A stretch of DNA of 64,000 nt, taken from positions 2,375,001-2,439,000 of the forward strand of contig NZ_CP084622.1 of assembly GCF_020422885.1 (NCBI RefSeq), written 5' to 3'. The stretch comes from Mesobacillus sp. S13 (GTDB taxonomy: Bacteria > Bacillota > Bacilli > Bacillales > Cytobacillaceae). This document shows, one piece after another, positions 1-9,110 of the stretch. The translations under genes and the position numbers were made by a program. The notes under the pieces are model-generated. The model was given only the letters and a program-made list of their open reading frames with translations. It did no database searches and was not told where the DNA came from. Numbering within the stretch: position 1 is the first letter of the stretch; each line of letters starts with the position of its first letter.

Positions 1-786
1 ATCCAAAGCCTGTGCGGCTGCAAGATTGAGATCCTCATTGAAACCGAAAGTCAGCCATCCTTCGGGGGTGTTGGCACGCGGCATATTCAGCGAAAGGTCA
101 TCCCTCAATGTAAGGGTGATGTCGACCAAATCCATCGGACACTCGATTGCGGTGCCGGAAACTTCGCCGTCTCCCTGTGCGGCATGGCCGTCCCCGATGG
201 AAAATAGAGCTCCTTCAACTGAAATCGGAAGGTATAGGGTACTGCCGATTTTTAATTCCTTGCAGTCGATGTTGCCGCCGCAATAGCGGGGAGGAGAGGT
301 GTGGTGCTCGCCAGGTTCGGCTGGTGCTACTCCCATCAAACCGATGAAAGGATTAAGCGCGACATTCACAGGACGGGAACCCACTTCAACGCTGGCAGTC
401 AAACTATCACGGTTCAATTCCCAGTCAAGACGGATTCTCTCAGATCCGGTCAATCCGACTGCGTCATTTTGCCAGCTCTTTTTGCCGCCGGCCCAGTTCG
501 TCCCATACCAGCCAGGGACAACATCATTCAATTTCACTTCAAGCACCATCCCTGGCTTCGCGCCCTTCACTTCAATAGGGCCAACCATCGGATGGAGGGG
601 AGTTTCTTCATTCACAGCAGACTTGAAGAACTCCCTCTCGATTCCTTTGGATGCAGAATAACCCCATTCAATGTCCGGAGTTTGCATCCGGATCGAGTCA
701 CCGGAATTAACTGTTAGTATTGGCTTATATTCATTACTAAAAGAACCATGCAGGTTTTCGGACTTCAATTGAATTTTGTGGATCAT
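1..786 (-). CDS. Acetamidase/formamidase family protein (3' part cut by window edge)
   Basis: The frame is open from the start codon at 786 down to base 1 (262 codons), so the C-terminal part lies outside the window. The product matches the FmdA/AmdA family, which hydrolyses short-chain amides such as formamide or acetamide to ammonia and the acid. Recognisable stretches are HPMVGPIEVKGAKPG near residue 65, FIGLMGVAPAEPGEHHTSPP near 150 and GDGHAAQGDGEVSGTAIE near 200, the last being the His/Glu-rich core of the family. An AAGGAG ribosome site (795-800) overlaps the stop codon of the upstream EamA gene, so the two are probably co-transcribed and translationally coupled. Substrate is not known. 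Confidence 0.9.
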   Translation of the reverse strand, partial: MIHKIQLKSENLHGSFSNEYKPILTVNSGDSIRMQTPDIEWGYSASKGIEREFFKSAVNEETPLHPMVGPIEVKGAKPGMVLEVKLNDVVPGWYGTNWAGGKKSWQNDAVGLTGSERIRLDWELNRDSLTASVEVGSRPVNVALNPFIGLMGVAPAEPGEHHTSPPRYCGGNIDCKELKIGSTLYLPISVEGALFSIGDGHAAQGDGEVSGTAIECPMDLVDITLTLRDDLSLNMPRANTPEGWLTFGFNEDLNLAAAQALD

Positions 787-798
787 GTTCGCCACTCC

Positions 799-1734
799 TT
801 ATGCGATTTCTTTTTTTACTATTTCAGCCTTAGGCTTTCTTTTAAAAAGCCTTGGGTTCGTTCCTATATACACTCCAGATAAAACGAGAGCGGCTCCGAT
901 TGCATGTGCGGCAGTGAATTTTTCACCTAAAAACAAAGTAGCCATAATCACGGCAGAAACCGGCATTACATTGATGAAAATTGAAGCCTTTGCTGCCCCA
1001 ACTTCCTTTATTCCATTGTAGTACATAACGAATGAGACGACGGTAACCAAAACGCTCATATGTATGATGGCGACCCACGTAGTCCCTGATGCCTGCTGTA
1101 CATCCTGCCATGATGTTTCCGCCAGGGCGAAAGGCAGCAAGAATAATGTACCGAATGCCACTGCATAGGTGGTGGACTCTACAGAACTGAATTTCTTCAA
1201 TACGATTTTACCAACCACACTGTAAAGCGCCCAGCTGACAACCGCTCCCATTAAAACGAAGTCAATTGGCTCGAATCCAAGTTGAATTAAATTCATCAAA
1301 TGTCCTTCGGTGATGATGAAAAATGCGCCTGAAAGCGCAATCGCCAATCCAATCACATTGTTGCGGGTGATGGTTTCTTTTAAAAATAAAGCTGACAAAA
1401 GCACGATCAGAACCGGATTGGAGGCGATGAATAAAGAGCTTTTAATAACGGGTGCATGTTTGCTGGCCAGGAAAAAGAAGATATTGTACAATGCGATTCC
1501 CGTTAGGCCAAGAACGGCAAATAAGCTGATATCCTTCCAGTTCGGTTTCTGACGGTTTTTCTCCATTATGAACATAAGAGGAAAAAGGAGGATGGCTGCC
1601 CCGAAAAACCTAAAAAAAGCGACAGTGGCGGGTTCAAAACTTTGGACCGCGTATTTACCGGCAATGAATGCACTGCCCCAAGTTGACGTGGCAAAGGTCA
1701 ACATGCCATATGTAAGCCATAATTTTTTGTTCAT
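799..1734 (-). CDS. EamA/DMT-family transporter
   Basis: A 311-residue integral membrane protein with about ten hydrophobic helices arranged as two EamA repeats, the usual size for drug/metabolite transporters. The N-terminal repeat has the typical WGSAFIAGKYAV and FFRFFGAAILL motifs; the second begins near residue 155 and ends with FLGEKFTAAHAIGAALVLSG, followed by a basic cytoplasmic tail. These proteins export amino acids, metabolites or drugs; specificity cannot be read from the sequence. A GAAGGGA ribosome site precedes the ATG. It is the first gene of a leftward pair with the acetamidase gene. Confidence 0.9.
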   Translation of the reverse strand: MNKKLWLTYGMLTFATSTWGSAFIAGKYAVQSFEPATVAFFRFFGAAILLFPLMFIMEKNRQKPNWKDISLFAVLGLTGIALYNIFFFLASKHAPVIKSSLFIASNPVLIVLLSALFLKETITRNNVIGLAIALSGAFFIITEGHLMNLIQLGFEPIDFVLMGAVVSWALYSVVGKIVLKKFSSVESTTYAVAFGTLFLLPFALAETSWQDVQQASGTTWVAIIHMSVLVTVVSFVMYYNGIKEVGAAKASIFINVMPVSAVIMATLFLGEKFTAAHAIGAALVLSGVYIGTNPRLFKRKPKAEIVKKEIA

Positions 1735-1767
1735 TGTAGTCCCTTCTTTACAAATGTTTTAACTAGT

Positions 1768-1795
1768 ATTGTAGCATCTTTTTCGAAAATCGAAA
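1768..1795 (-). promoter_or_regulatory. Candidate sigma-A promoter for the EamA-amidase pair
   Basis: On the minus strand TTTCGA, 16 bases, then TACAAT, about 35 bases upstream of the EamA start. The -10 is good and the -35 poor. Confidence 0.35.
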
Positions 1796-2025
1796 TAAAA
1801 AATTAGTAAGTTCTGAAACTTTTTTCATGTGTTGAGTCAAATGTAAAAGGACCTTCCGCTTTATGTGAAGCTCCTTTTAAGGTAGTTTAGTTGTTTGCAA
1901 GGACATAATACAAACAACATGTAATGCTATGACTTTATCTCCCGTCAGTTCAATTGCTCAAAATAAACCATCGGTCTTTAATTAGTTGGAACAAGATGGT
2001 AACATGATAGGTAAGGAGGTAGTTT

Positions 2026-2433
2026 ATGGAATTTTTAATCCTAATTGGTTTGATCGTTGCAATCATCTGGTTGATGAAATACTTCCTAAGAAAAGTGCTC
2101 CATATTCCTAGAGTTAAAAGGAAAGCATTTTCCTATAATCATATAAATAAAATGCATCGTAACTTAGAGTGGATTCTCCGTGTTTCTACGGTGATTGCTT
2201 ATGCTTATTTATTTTTCCTATTAATGTATGAAGATTTTTCGGTAAATCTTTTTCTTCTCATCATGACATCACTCTTCACTGCACAAAATTTTCTGAGGGC
2301 TTATTTCGAATGGAAATCCACTGACCAGCCTAAAGAATCCATCCTTTCCATTGCTGAAGGAGTCATGCTGCTTGGAATCGTATTGCTATTGATCCAGTTT
2401 GATGTAATTTATAAGTTTGCTCAATCCCAATAA
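2026..2433 (+). CDS. DUF4181 membrane protein
   Basis: A 135-residue protein with an N-terminal membrane helix (residues 1-17), a basic segment, and two or three further helices (about 50-70, 75-92 and 108-128). Length, topology and the RNLEWILR and FLRAYFEWK stretches fit the DUF4181 family of small Bacillus membrane proteins, whose function is unknown. A strong AAGGAGG site sits 8 bases before the ATG. The next gene follows after 29 bases in the same direction and also encodes a membrane protein, so the two are probably transcribed together. Confidence 0.75.
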   Translation: MEFLILIGLIVAIIWLMKYFLRKVLHIPRVKRKAFSYNHINKMHRNLEWILRVSTVIAYAYLFFLLMYEDFSVNLFLLIMTSLFTAQNFLRAYFEWKSTDQPKESILSIAEGVMLLGIVLLLIQFDVIYKFAQSQ

Positions 2434-2462
2434 GGTTACTTAGTGGAAAGGAATGAACCGAA

Positions 2463-3122
2463 ATGATTAAGAATAAGAAATATTTAATTTTGGCCATTAT
2501 CTTTTTCTTTATTTCGATGGCACTGAACTTTCCGTTCCCTCATGAATATCCCGCTGGCCAGGAATTATCAGTAGCTTTGGGGTTTCCAATCACGACCATG
2601 GATGGACTCAATTATATTGGCATTACTGGCCTCATATTGTTTATCATCGGTCTATTTTTTCTGGTAAAATCGCTCGAAATTTACCATAAACGCATGGTTT
2701 TGATCGCTCTCGCATTAGTTGCCATCCTGCCGCTTGAAATGGTAAATGCCTATCAAAAAACCTTCGCAACAGGTATCTACGCCATCGAGTACGAAAGAGG
2801 AGAGAGCAATTACACATTCGAGATGAAAGAAGATACAACATTATACGCCGTCTGCCATCTCCCATTCGAAAATCACAGCAATGAGACAGTCCAATTCAAT
2901 ATAGAATTCTATGAAAAGTATTTGTTCGAGGATGACGATCCGATGCTATCTCTTTTAAATGAAGCTGGCCCATATAAGGTTACTCTTCAAGGAAAAGAGA
3001 GGAAAGTGGTCACAATCGAGAGAGAAATCAATTTAGCAAAATTAAGAAGAGGTGGATTAAGCGGGCAAGGCTGGGGCATTAATTTGATGATCGTGGATGG
3101 AGAGAAAGTAAGAAAGTTGTAA
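2463..3122 (+). CDS. Membrane-anchored protein of unknown function
   Basis: A 219-residue protein I do not recognise. It has three hydrophobic segments in the first 100 residues (about 7-24, 52-70 and 78-95), followed by a soluble, probably extracytoplasmic domain of about 120 residues that looks beta-rich, with FENHSNETVQFNIEFYEKYL near its middle. The gene lies downstream of the DUF4181 gene and is closed by a clear terminator. The layout suggests a small envelope protein pair. Confidence 0.7.
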   Translation: MIKNKKYLILAIIFFFISMALNFPFPHEYPAGQELSVALGFPITTMDGLNYIGITGLILFIIGLFFLVKSLEIYHKRMVLIALALVAILPLEMVNAYQKTFATGIYAIEYERGESNYTFEMKEDTTLYAVCHLPFENHSNETVQFNIEFYEKYLFEDDDPMLSLLNEAGPYKVTLQGKERKVVTIEREINLAKLRRGGLSGQGWGINLMIVDGEKVRKL

Positions 3123-3137
3123 AGTGGTAAAAGGAAG

Positions 3138-3166
3138 CGCACATTCATTTGAGTGTGTGTTTTTTT
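3138..3166 (+). terminator. Rho-independent terminator
   Basis: A GC-containing hairpin with arms CGCACATTCA and TGAGTGTGTG (including G-T pairs) is followed by a run of T, 15 bases after the stop of the upstream gene. Confidence 0.75.
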
Positions 3167-3329
3167 ATGCCATAAACATGAATAATGTCGAGTTATGACA
3201 AATGATTAAAAAAGTAAATGGTTCTCGATGAACAGGTGATTAAGTAGTTAACATCTTTTGAAGTGACTTCGTACAAAAAATGCCCAAAAAAGAATGAAAA
3301 AAATTGTTTTCGTACAAAGTTTTTATTAC

Positions 3330-3349
3330 TTATACAAATACTTGTATAA
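3330..3349. promoter_or_regulatory. Perfect palindrome, candidate operator
   Basis: TTATACAA-ATAC-TTGTATAA forms an 8-bp perfect inverted repeat in the 435-bp gap before the dehydrogenase/ABC operon. The same gap holds two direct copies of TTCGTACAAA (near 3265 and 3310). FCD-type GntR proteins commonly bind short TTGTA/TACAA palindromes, and such a regulator is encoded at 5424. The pairing is inference. Confidence 0.4.
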
Positions 3350-3491
3350 AAATAACTTATTAGGTCATTTATATTTGGTTTTACTGGAATAAAGTCATTG
3401 AATTAATATCCTGCAATAATTAGAGGAGGAGTCTAACTTTATATGACGATAGTTTTGTATTTTAAATATTATAAATATTCAAAAAATAATC

Positions 3492-3520
3492 TTTACATTA
3501 TTTTAGGCCTGTTATATAGT
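3492..3520 (+). promoter_or_regulatory. Sigma-A promoter of the dehydrogenase/ABC-importer operon
   Basis: TTTACA, exactly 17 bases, then TATAGT, 38 bases before the TTG start of the SDR gene. Apart from this, the palindrome at 3330 and the terminator at 3138, nothing else was seen in the 3123-3557 gap. Confidence 0.6.
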
Positions 3521-3557
3521 GTTACCAATATCAAGGGCCAAGCGAAGGGGTGGTATT

Positions 3558-4376
3558 TTGATTCAAAGTGTTAACAGTTTACAATCGACAATATTTACCG
3601 AGAAAGTTGTTCTTGTTACGGGAGCAGCACATGGAATTGGCAAAGGAATCTGCAAAGCGTTCCTGATGCACGGAGCAACAGTAATCGGTACTGACATATT
3701 GGATCAGGAACTTACGGAAGTGAAAACCGAATTTAATGAATGGCTTATGTTGAATAAAAAAGATAAAACTTTCGATACATATACTTGTGACCTCACAGAA
3801 GCAAAAAGTGTAAAAGAGTTGGTGGAATATATAATCCAAAAATACAAAAAGATTGATGTTTTGGTAAACAACGCGGGGGGTGTATGCGGGCAAATTCATC
3901 AGCCAGTTGAGGAAGTGACCCCTGAACAATGGCGAAAGATTTTTGCCGTCAATCTTGATGCTGCTTTCTATACGACAAAGGAAGTTGCTCCCTATATGAA
4001 AAAGCAGAATTATGGCCGGATCGTTAATATTTCAAGTGGAGCTGGCCGCAGTACGAGTCTCACTGGAATTCAGGCCTATGCCAGTGCAAAGGCGGGACAG
4101 ATAGGCTTCACGAGACAAATGGCTCAAGAACTTGGTCCATATGGAATCACGGTCAATAATGTAGCACCCGGATTTGTAATTTCAAACCCATCAACCAAGA
4201 AACAGTGGGAAAGGATGACGATGGAGGAACAGGCAAACCTGGTCAAATCAATCTCCGTGAAGCGACTAGGAGAACCTGAAGATATAGCTCATCCGGTCCT
4301 GTTTTTTGCCTCGGATTTCGCAAGTTATGTGAGCGGCCAAACCATTTCAGCAGACGGCGGACAACAACTTTTTTAG
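3558..4376 (+). CDS. SDR-family NAD(P)-dependent oxidoreductase
   Basis: A classical short-chain dehydrogenase with the cofactor loop TGAAHGIGKG, the NNAGG structural motif, and Ser followed by the YASAKAG (Tyr-x3-Lys) active site. The longest frame starts at 3519, but that ATG has no ribosome site; GAAGGGGTGG at 3544-3553 points to the TTG at 3558, giving 272 residues and placing the Rossmann loop at the normal distance from the N-terminus. It is the first gene of an operon with a ketopantoate-reductase-like enzyme, a GntR regulator and an Opp-type importer, so the substrate is probably something the importer brings in or a derivative of it. Specificity is unknown. Confidence 0.85.
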   Translation: MIQSVNSLQSTIFTEKVVLVTGAAHGIGKGICKAFLMHGATVIGTDILDQELTEVKTEFNEWLMLNKKDKTFDTYTCDLTEAKSVKELVEYIIQKYKKIDVLVNNAGGVCGQIHQPVEEVTPEQWRKIFAVNLDAAFYTTKEVAPYMKKQNYGRIVNISSGAGRSTSLTGIQAYASAKAGQIGFTRQMAQELGPYGITVNNVAPGFVISNPSTKKQWERMTMEEQANLVKSISVKRLGEPEDIAHPVLFFASDFASYVSGQTISADGGQQLF

Positions 4377-4386
4377 GAGGAGTTCA

Positions 4387-5433
4387 ATGGAAATCACAGT
4401 GATTGGGGCAGGCGCAATTGGCGGTGTGCTGGGAGCACATCTTGTCAAAGCAGGCAACAAAATAACTTTTTGCGATAAAGATCAGGAGCATGTCCATGCA
4501 ATGAATAGTCAAGGTCTAAGAATCGAAGGACCGGATGAAACCTTTACGGTTGAGTGTGATGCATATACTCCTGAACAGCTAGTTAAAGTAAACAAAGTTC
4601 TTGATACAGTGTTCCTGTGTGTCAAGGCTCAGCATACAAGAGAAGCGCTCAAGCCATTTTTACATCTTATTGGCGAAAAAACCAATGTGGTTTCTTTCCA
4701 AAATGGGCTATGCGAGAACGAGATTGCCAGCTTGATAGGGAGAGAAAAGACGATTGGCTGCTTTGTTAATTTTTCGGCAGACTACCTAGAGCCTGGCAGA
4801 ATCCTTTATGGCGGAGTCGCAGCGCTCTATCTAGGGGAATTGGATGGACAAATTAGTCAGCGAGTAACTGATTTGCAGAAAATTCTCCAATGCTGGGGAC
4901 CAGCACAGGTTACGGACAATATTTGGGGTTATCTCTGGGGGAAAATGTCCTATGCTGGACTTTTATACGCAACAGCCTTGGTGGATGAAACCATGGCATC
5001 AGTGGTAAGAAAAGTGGATCTTCGGGACACTCTGATGGAGCTTTGTTCGGAAATACTGGAGGTTGCTGATAAGGAAGGCGTCAAGCCAATTGGCTTTGAT
5101 GATTGGGTTCCTGACCTAGTCTACCCAAGAGAGAGCCGGGATCAGCAAGTCCTTGATTACCAGCTTGAAAAGCTTGCACACAGAATGGCGTCTAACAAGA
5201 AAACCAAAAGTGGCATCTGGAGAGACTTGGCCGTCCGAAAAAGAAAAACAGAAATCGATTCTCAGCTGGTACCCATTTTAGAAATAGGAGCAAGCCATCA
5301 GGTGCCCATGCCTCTAACAGAATTGCTAGTAAAACTAATCAAAGACATTGAAACCGGTTCTATCCAAATGGATTGGAATCACTTATACAAACTAAAAGGC
5401 CTATACGAAAGTGGAAAAAAAATATGCAGTTAA
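4387..5433 (+). CDS. Ketopantoate reductase (PanE/ApbA) family protein
   Basis: A 348-residue NAD(P)H-dependent reductase with the N-terminal dinucleotide loop GAGAIGGVLGAHL, the VSFQNGLCENE segment around residue 100, and the helical C-terminal ApbA domain. The family reduces 2-ketopantoate to pantoate, but many paralogues in catabolic clusters act on other 2-keto acids. Its position between a dehydrogenase and a GntR regulator, far from other pantothenate genes, suggests such a divergent role. An AGGAGGAG site lies just before the ATG. The last ten bases overlap the start of the next gene. Confidence 0.85.
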   Translation: MEITVIGAGAIGGVLGAHLVKAGNKITFCDKDQEHVHAMNSQGLRIEGPDETFTVECDAYTPEQLVKVNKVLDTVFLCVKAQHTREALKPFLHLIGEKTNVVSFQNGLCENEIASLIGREKTIGCFVNFSADYLEPGRILYGGVAALYLGELDGQISQRVTDLQKILQCWGPAQVTDNIWGYLWGKMSYAGLLYATALVDETMASVVRKVDLRDTLMELCSEILEVADKEGVKPIGFDDWVPDLVYPRESRDQQVLDYQLEKLAHRMASNKKTKSGIWRDLAVRKRKTEIDSQLVPILEIGASHQVPMPLTELLVKLIKDIETGSIQMDWNHLYKLKGLYESGKKICS

Positions 5434-6083
5434 ATCATGAAAATCTTTCTGACCATGTAGCGAAGATCATTCGGAAAATGATCCTGAACGGTTCATTAAA
5501 GCCTGGGGAAAAGGTAAATCAGGCACAGCTGGCTGAAAGTCTTAACATATCTCGCGGCCCGATAAGAGAAGCTTTGAGATCATTGCAAAATGAAGGGTTA
5601 ATCAAACACGAAACAAATAAAGGAACCCATGTTACAACACTTTCTTCCCAGGACGCTTACGAGATTTATACTTTAAGGGCTTTACTGGAAGCAAAAGCTG
5701 CTAGTCTTGCAATCCCTCATTTAAAAGATAAGGATTTTAGCAAGCTTGAATTGCTTTTGGCAGATTTCAAACTTGCCATGGATGAGAAGGATCTGGAGAG
5801 GGAGGCCAAATGTGACATCGACTTTCATCAATTGATCGTCAGTGCTTCCAGACATACGAGATTAATCCATATGCATCAACAGTTGGACACACAAGTAGGG
5901 GCCATGTTCTTAACCGTTGCCAATAAGCTTCCTGCGAGAGCCGCGCTTGTTGTGGAAAACCACAGGAAATTACTAGATGCTTTAAAATCCAAGGACGCAG
6001 ATCGAGTCAGCAGGGAGTTTTCCGATCATTATGTTCACGCACTTAACGAACTAAAAGAGGTAAAAGGCCTTCTGACAATATAA
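5424..6083 (+). CDS. GntR-family transcriptional regulator (FCD type)
   Basis: A 219-residue regulator with an N-terminal winged helix (LAESLNISRGPIREALR as the recognition helix, residues about 30-55) and a C-terminal all-helical FCD ligand-binding domain. FCD members sense organic acids and metal-bound small metabolites and usually repress neighbouring catabolic or uptake genes. The frame extends further upstream inside the preceding gene, but the ATG at 5424 gives the normal N-terminus; the two genes overlap by 10 bases, so translation is probably coupled. Likely to control its own operon, perhaps through the palindrome at 3330. Confidence 0.85.
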   Translation: MQLNHENLSDHVAKIIRKMILNGSLKPGEKVNQAQLAESLNISRGPIREALRSLQNEGLIKHETNKGTHVTTLSSQDAYEIYTLRALLEAKAASLAIPHLKDKDFSKLELLLADFKLAMDEKDLEREAKCDIDFHQLIVSASRHTRLIHMHQQLDTQVGAMFLTVANKLPARAALVVENHRKLLDALKSKDADRVSREFSDHYVHALNELKEVKGLLTI

Positions 6084-6096
6084 AGGTGGTGGATTT

Positions 6097-7113
6097 ATGT
6101 TACTGGAACTGAATAATGTGTCTCTTTCTCTTAAAAGAGATGGAAAATACGTAAAGATACTAGACGAGATTTCTCTTCAAGTCAATAAAGGAGAGACAGT
6201 AGGTATCGTGGGTGAGTCAGGCTGTGGAAAGAGCATGACAGCATTATCGGTCATGCGACTTTTGCCTGAAAAAGCAAAGCTAGAAGGAGCCATTCATCTT
6301 GAAAAGGATGAGATAACTTCCTACTCAAAAAGGAAAATGGAAAAAATCAGAGGCGATAAAATGGCAATGATTTTCCAGGATCCGTTGACGTCATTGAATC
6401 CTCTTCACACTGTAGGCAGACAGATTGAAGAGACGCTGATTCTTCATACAGAGCTGAATAAGGAGCAAAGGAAACAACGAGTCATTGAGCTTTTAAAAGA
6501 AGTAGGATTGCCGAGAGCGGAGGAAATTGCTTCGGAATATCCTCACCAATTATCTGGCGGAATGAGACAGAGGATCATGATTGCTGTTGCCATGGCGTGC
6601 AACCCGAGTCTATTGATTTGTGATGAACCAACGACGGCACTGGATGTAACCGTTCAAGCACAAATCCTCGATCTGATGAATCACCTTAAAGAAGTTAATG
6701 AGATGGGCATCATCATGATTACCCATGACCTCGGTGTAGTTGCTGAGGTTTGTGACCGCGTTATTGTCATGTATGCTGGCAAAATTGTCGAACAGGCTGA
6801 GGTTAAGGAGCTATTCATGAATCCTAAACATCCCTATACGATGGGACTTCTTGAATCCATACCGAAACTTGGGGTTAAAAAATCTAAACTCGGGTCCATT
6901 CCTGGTATGGTTCCGTCGCCGGATAAAATGCCCAATGGATGTCGTTTCTTTGAACGCTGCAGTTCAGCAATGGAGATTTGTAAATGTAAGACTCCTCCAA
7001 TGAGCAGTGTAGGGGAAGATCATTCAGCAGCTTGTTGGTTATACGAAGAAAAGGGGGGAGAATTGAATGGCTCTTCTGGAAGTGAAGGACTTGAAGCAAC
7101 ACTTCACCATTAA
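6097..7113 (+). CDS. Oligopeptide-type ABC transporter ATP-binding protein (OppD/DppD-like)
   Basis: A 338-residue ATPase with Walker A GESGCGKS, signature LSGGMRQR, Walker B LLICDEPTTALD and the switch histidine in THDLGVV. The C-terminal oligopeptide-transporter domain (about residues 255-310) carries the conserved cysteines in GCRFFERC and EICKC. It powers import through the permeases encoded just downstream. A GGTGG site precedes the ATG. The last 47 bases overlap the start of the second ATPase gene, which adds a short low-complexity tail here. Confidence 0.93.
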   Translation: MLLELNNVSLSLKRDGKYVKILDEISLQVNKGETVGIVGESGCGKSMTALSVMRLLPEKAKLEGAIHLEKDEITSYSKRKMEKIRGDKMAMIFQDPLTSLNPLHTVGRQIEETLILHTELNKEQRKQRVIELLKEVGLPRAEEIASEYPHQLSGGMRQRIMIAVAMACNPSLLICDEPTTALDVTVQAQILDLMNHLKEVNEMGIIMITHDLGVVAEVCDRVIVMYAGKIVEQAEVKELFMNPKHPYTMGLLESIPKLGVKKSKLGSIPGMVPSPDKMPNGCRFFERCSSAMEICKCKTPPMSSVGEDHSAACWLYEEKGGELNGSSGSEGLEATLHH

Positions 7114-8062
7114 AAAAGGATTTCTAGGCGAGAAGAAAAAAGTGAAAGCTGTGGATGGAGTAAGCTTCCACATTGAGCAAGGTGAAACGTTAGGAATTGT
7201 TGGCGAATCTGGATGTGGAAAATCAAGTCTGGGCCGAACAATCCTCCAGTTACTGAAACCTACCTCCGGCGAAATCATTTTTGGAGGAAAAAATATCACC
7301 CACCTTCCTAGGAAAGAAATGAAGGAATTGCGGAAGGATATGCAAATTGTCTTTCAGGATCCTTATGCATCATTGAATCCAAGAAGTACGGTTCGTACTA
7401 TCCTGGAAACTCCGCTTCTCGTTCACGGGGTAGGAAACAGGCAGGAAAGAAGGAAAGTAGTTGAAGGCCTGATCGATAAAATTGGTATTCGCAAGGATCA
7501 GCTAGACCGATATCCTCATGAATTCTCTGGGGGACAAAGGCAACGGATCGGCATAGCCCGTGCGCTTACATTGAACCCTAAATTGATCATCGCGGATGAG
7601 CCAGTATCAGCGCTTGATGTATCGGTTCAATCACAGGTTCTGAATCTTATGGTCGACCTCCAAAAAGATCTTAATTTGAGCTACATGTTCATTTCTCATG
7701 ATCTCTCCGTTGTCCAGCATATATCCGACAGAGTAGCTGTTATGTATTTAGGTAAAATCGTTGAAATCGCTGATGTCGAAGAGTTGTATAAAAATCCTCT
7801 GCACCCTTATACAAAGGCACTGCTGACAGCCGTACCGCTTCCTGATCCGACAAAAAAGCGTGACAGAATCATTTTACAGGGGGACTTGCCAAGCCCAATC
7901 AACCCTCCGACAGGCTGCGCCTTCCATACACGGTGCCCAGTAGCAACTCCTGAATGTAAAGTGGAAACACCCGAGCTTAGGGAAAAAGCGATGGGACACT
8001 GGGCTTCGTGCATTCACGTACATCCTGAGCAGAATACCAAAACAAAAGTCAATATTTCTTAA
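7067..8062 (+). CDS. Oligopeptide-type ABC transporter ATP-binding protein (OppF/DppF-like)
   Basis: A 331-residue partner ATPase with Walker A GESGCGKSSLGR, signature FSGGQRQR, Walker B LIIADEPVSALD and SHDLSVV, followed by the oligopeptide domain with GCAFHTRCPVATPEC. It heterodimerises with the preceding ATPase, as usual for Opp/Dpp systems. The start lies inside the upstream gene, with a GGGGGGAG ribosome site before the ATG. The 47-base overlap is longer than is common and points to tight co-translation. Confidence 0.93.
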   Translation: MALLEVKDLKQHFTIKKGFLGEKKKVKAVDGVSFHIEQGETLGIVGESGCGKSSLGRTILQLLKPTSGEIIFGGKNITHLPRKEMKELRKDMQIVFQDPYASLNPRSTVRTILETPLLVHGVGNRQERRKVVEGLIDKIGIRKDQLDRYPHEFSGGQRQRIGIARALTLNPKLIIADEPVSALDVSVQSQVLNLMVDLQKDLNLSYMFISHDLSVVQHISDRVAVMYLGKIVEIADVEELYKNPLHPYTKALLTAVPLPDPTKKRDRIILQGDLPSPINPPTGCAFHTRCPVATPECKVETPELREKAMGHWASCIHVHPEQNTKTKVNIS

Positions 8063-8081
8063 TCTAAAGGAGGTGGGGTAG

Positions 8082-9095
8082 ATGGATGCATTACGTTATG
8101 CGCTAAAAAGGATTCTGCTCATGATTCCCATTCTAATTGGGATCAGCATATTAACTTTCTTCATCTCGAATACCATTCCCGGAGATCCGGCCCGTTTGGC
8201 TGCAGGGCCTTATGCAGATGCAAAGGTAATAGAGGAGCTGCAGGAAAAAATGGGCCTCAATGATCCGGTGTATGTACAGTATTTCAATTATATGAAAAAT
8301 TTGCTCCAAGGGGATTTAGGGAATTCTAACTATTCACATCAACCTGTCATGGAAGATATCAAACAATATTTTCCGGCAACATTGGAATTAACTTTCTTCT
8401 CAATGTTCATTACGATATTGATCGGCATCCCATTAGGTGTAATAAGTGCGAGCAAGAAGGATAAAATAGCTGACCAATTCGCAAGGGTCATGGCACTTAT
8501 TGGAGTGGCAATGCCAGCATTCTGGCTGGGGATCATCTTTCTATTATTCTTCTATTTAAAATTAGGCGTGTTACCTGGATCAGGCCGCCTGGATACGGGT
8601 TTAGCGCCTCCGGAGACAATCACCGGCATGTATACAATTGACGCCCTTCTTACAGGCAATTGGACAGTATTTAAATCAGCGTTGATCCATTTAGTGCTTC
8701 CTGGCATAACCCAGGCTGCTGTCACAATCGGGATGATTACAAGAATGACAAGATCGTCCATGCTCGAAGTATTGAGAAGTGATTATATCAGAACAGCCTT
8801 TGCAAAGGGCGGATCAGAGAAAAGAGTACTTTATGGCCATGCTTTAAGAAACGGGATGATGCCGATCATGACGCTGCTTGGGATGACCTTTGGCCATTCC
8901 CTCGGAGGAAGTGTCCTCGTAGAGTCGGTATTTTCATGGCCAGGGCTCGGCAAGTATGCAGTCAATGCCATTACTTATCTGGACTTTCCAGCTGTTATGG
9001 CCGTGACGATTCTTATCGCCGTTCTGTTCATTATCGTAAACCTTATCATTGATATACTCTATCAAGTTGTCGATCCTCGATTGAATTATGATTAA
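8082..9095 (+). CDS. ABC transporter permease (OppB/DppB-like)
   Basis: A 337-residue inner-membrane permease with six predicted helices, the N-terminal signature RILLMIPILIGISILTFFIS, the DPARLAAGP loop and the EAA coupling loop near YIRTAFAKGGSEKRVLYGHA. The C-terminal PRLNYD ending is typical of DppB proteins. It forms half of the translocation channel. Start ATG at 8082 follows AAAGGAGGTGG. Confidence 0.93.
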   Translation: MDALRYALKRILLMIPILIGISILTFFISNTIPGDPARLAAGPYADAKVIEELQEKMGLNDPVYVQYFNYMKNLLQGDLGNSNYSHQPVMEDIKQYFPATLELTFFSMFITILIGIPLGVISASKKDKIADQFARVMALIGVAMPAFWLGIIFLLFFYLKLGVLPGSGRLDTGLAPPETITGMYTIDALLTGNWTVFKSALIHLVLPGITQAAVTIGMITRMTRSSMLEVLRSDYIRTAFAKGGSEKRVLYGHALRNGMMPIMTLLGMTFGHSLGGSVLVESVFSWPGLGKYAVNAITYLDFPAVMAVTILIAVLFIIVNLIIDILYQVVDPRLNYD

Positions 9096-9110
9096 AAGGA
9101 GGCAGTAAAT

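Noticed and set aside
26..1021. Several open frames on the plus strand across 26-1021
   Set aside because: They are antisense to the acetamidase and EamA genes, which have clear family motifs; the plus frames give low-complexity proteins without ribosome sites.
3558..6083. Pantothenate biosynthesis cluster, because of the PanE-like enzyme
   Set aside because: No panB, panC or panD nearby; the context is a dehydrogenase, a GntR regulator and a peptide importer.
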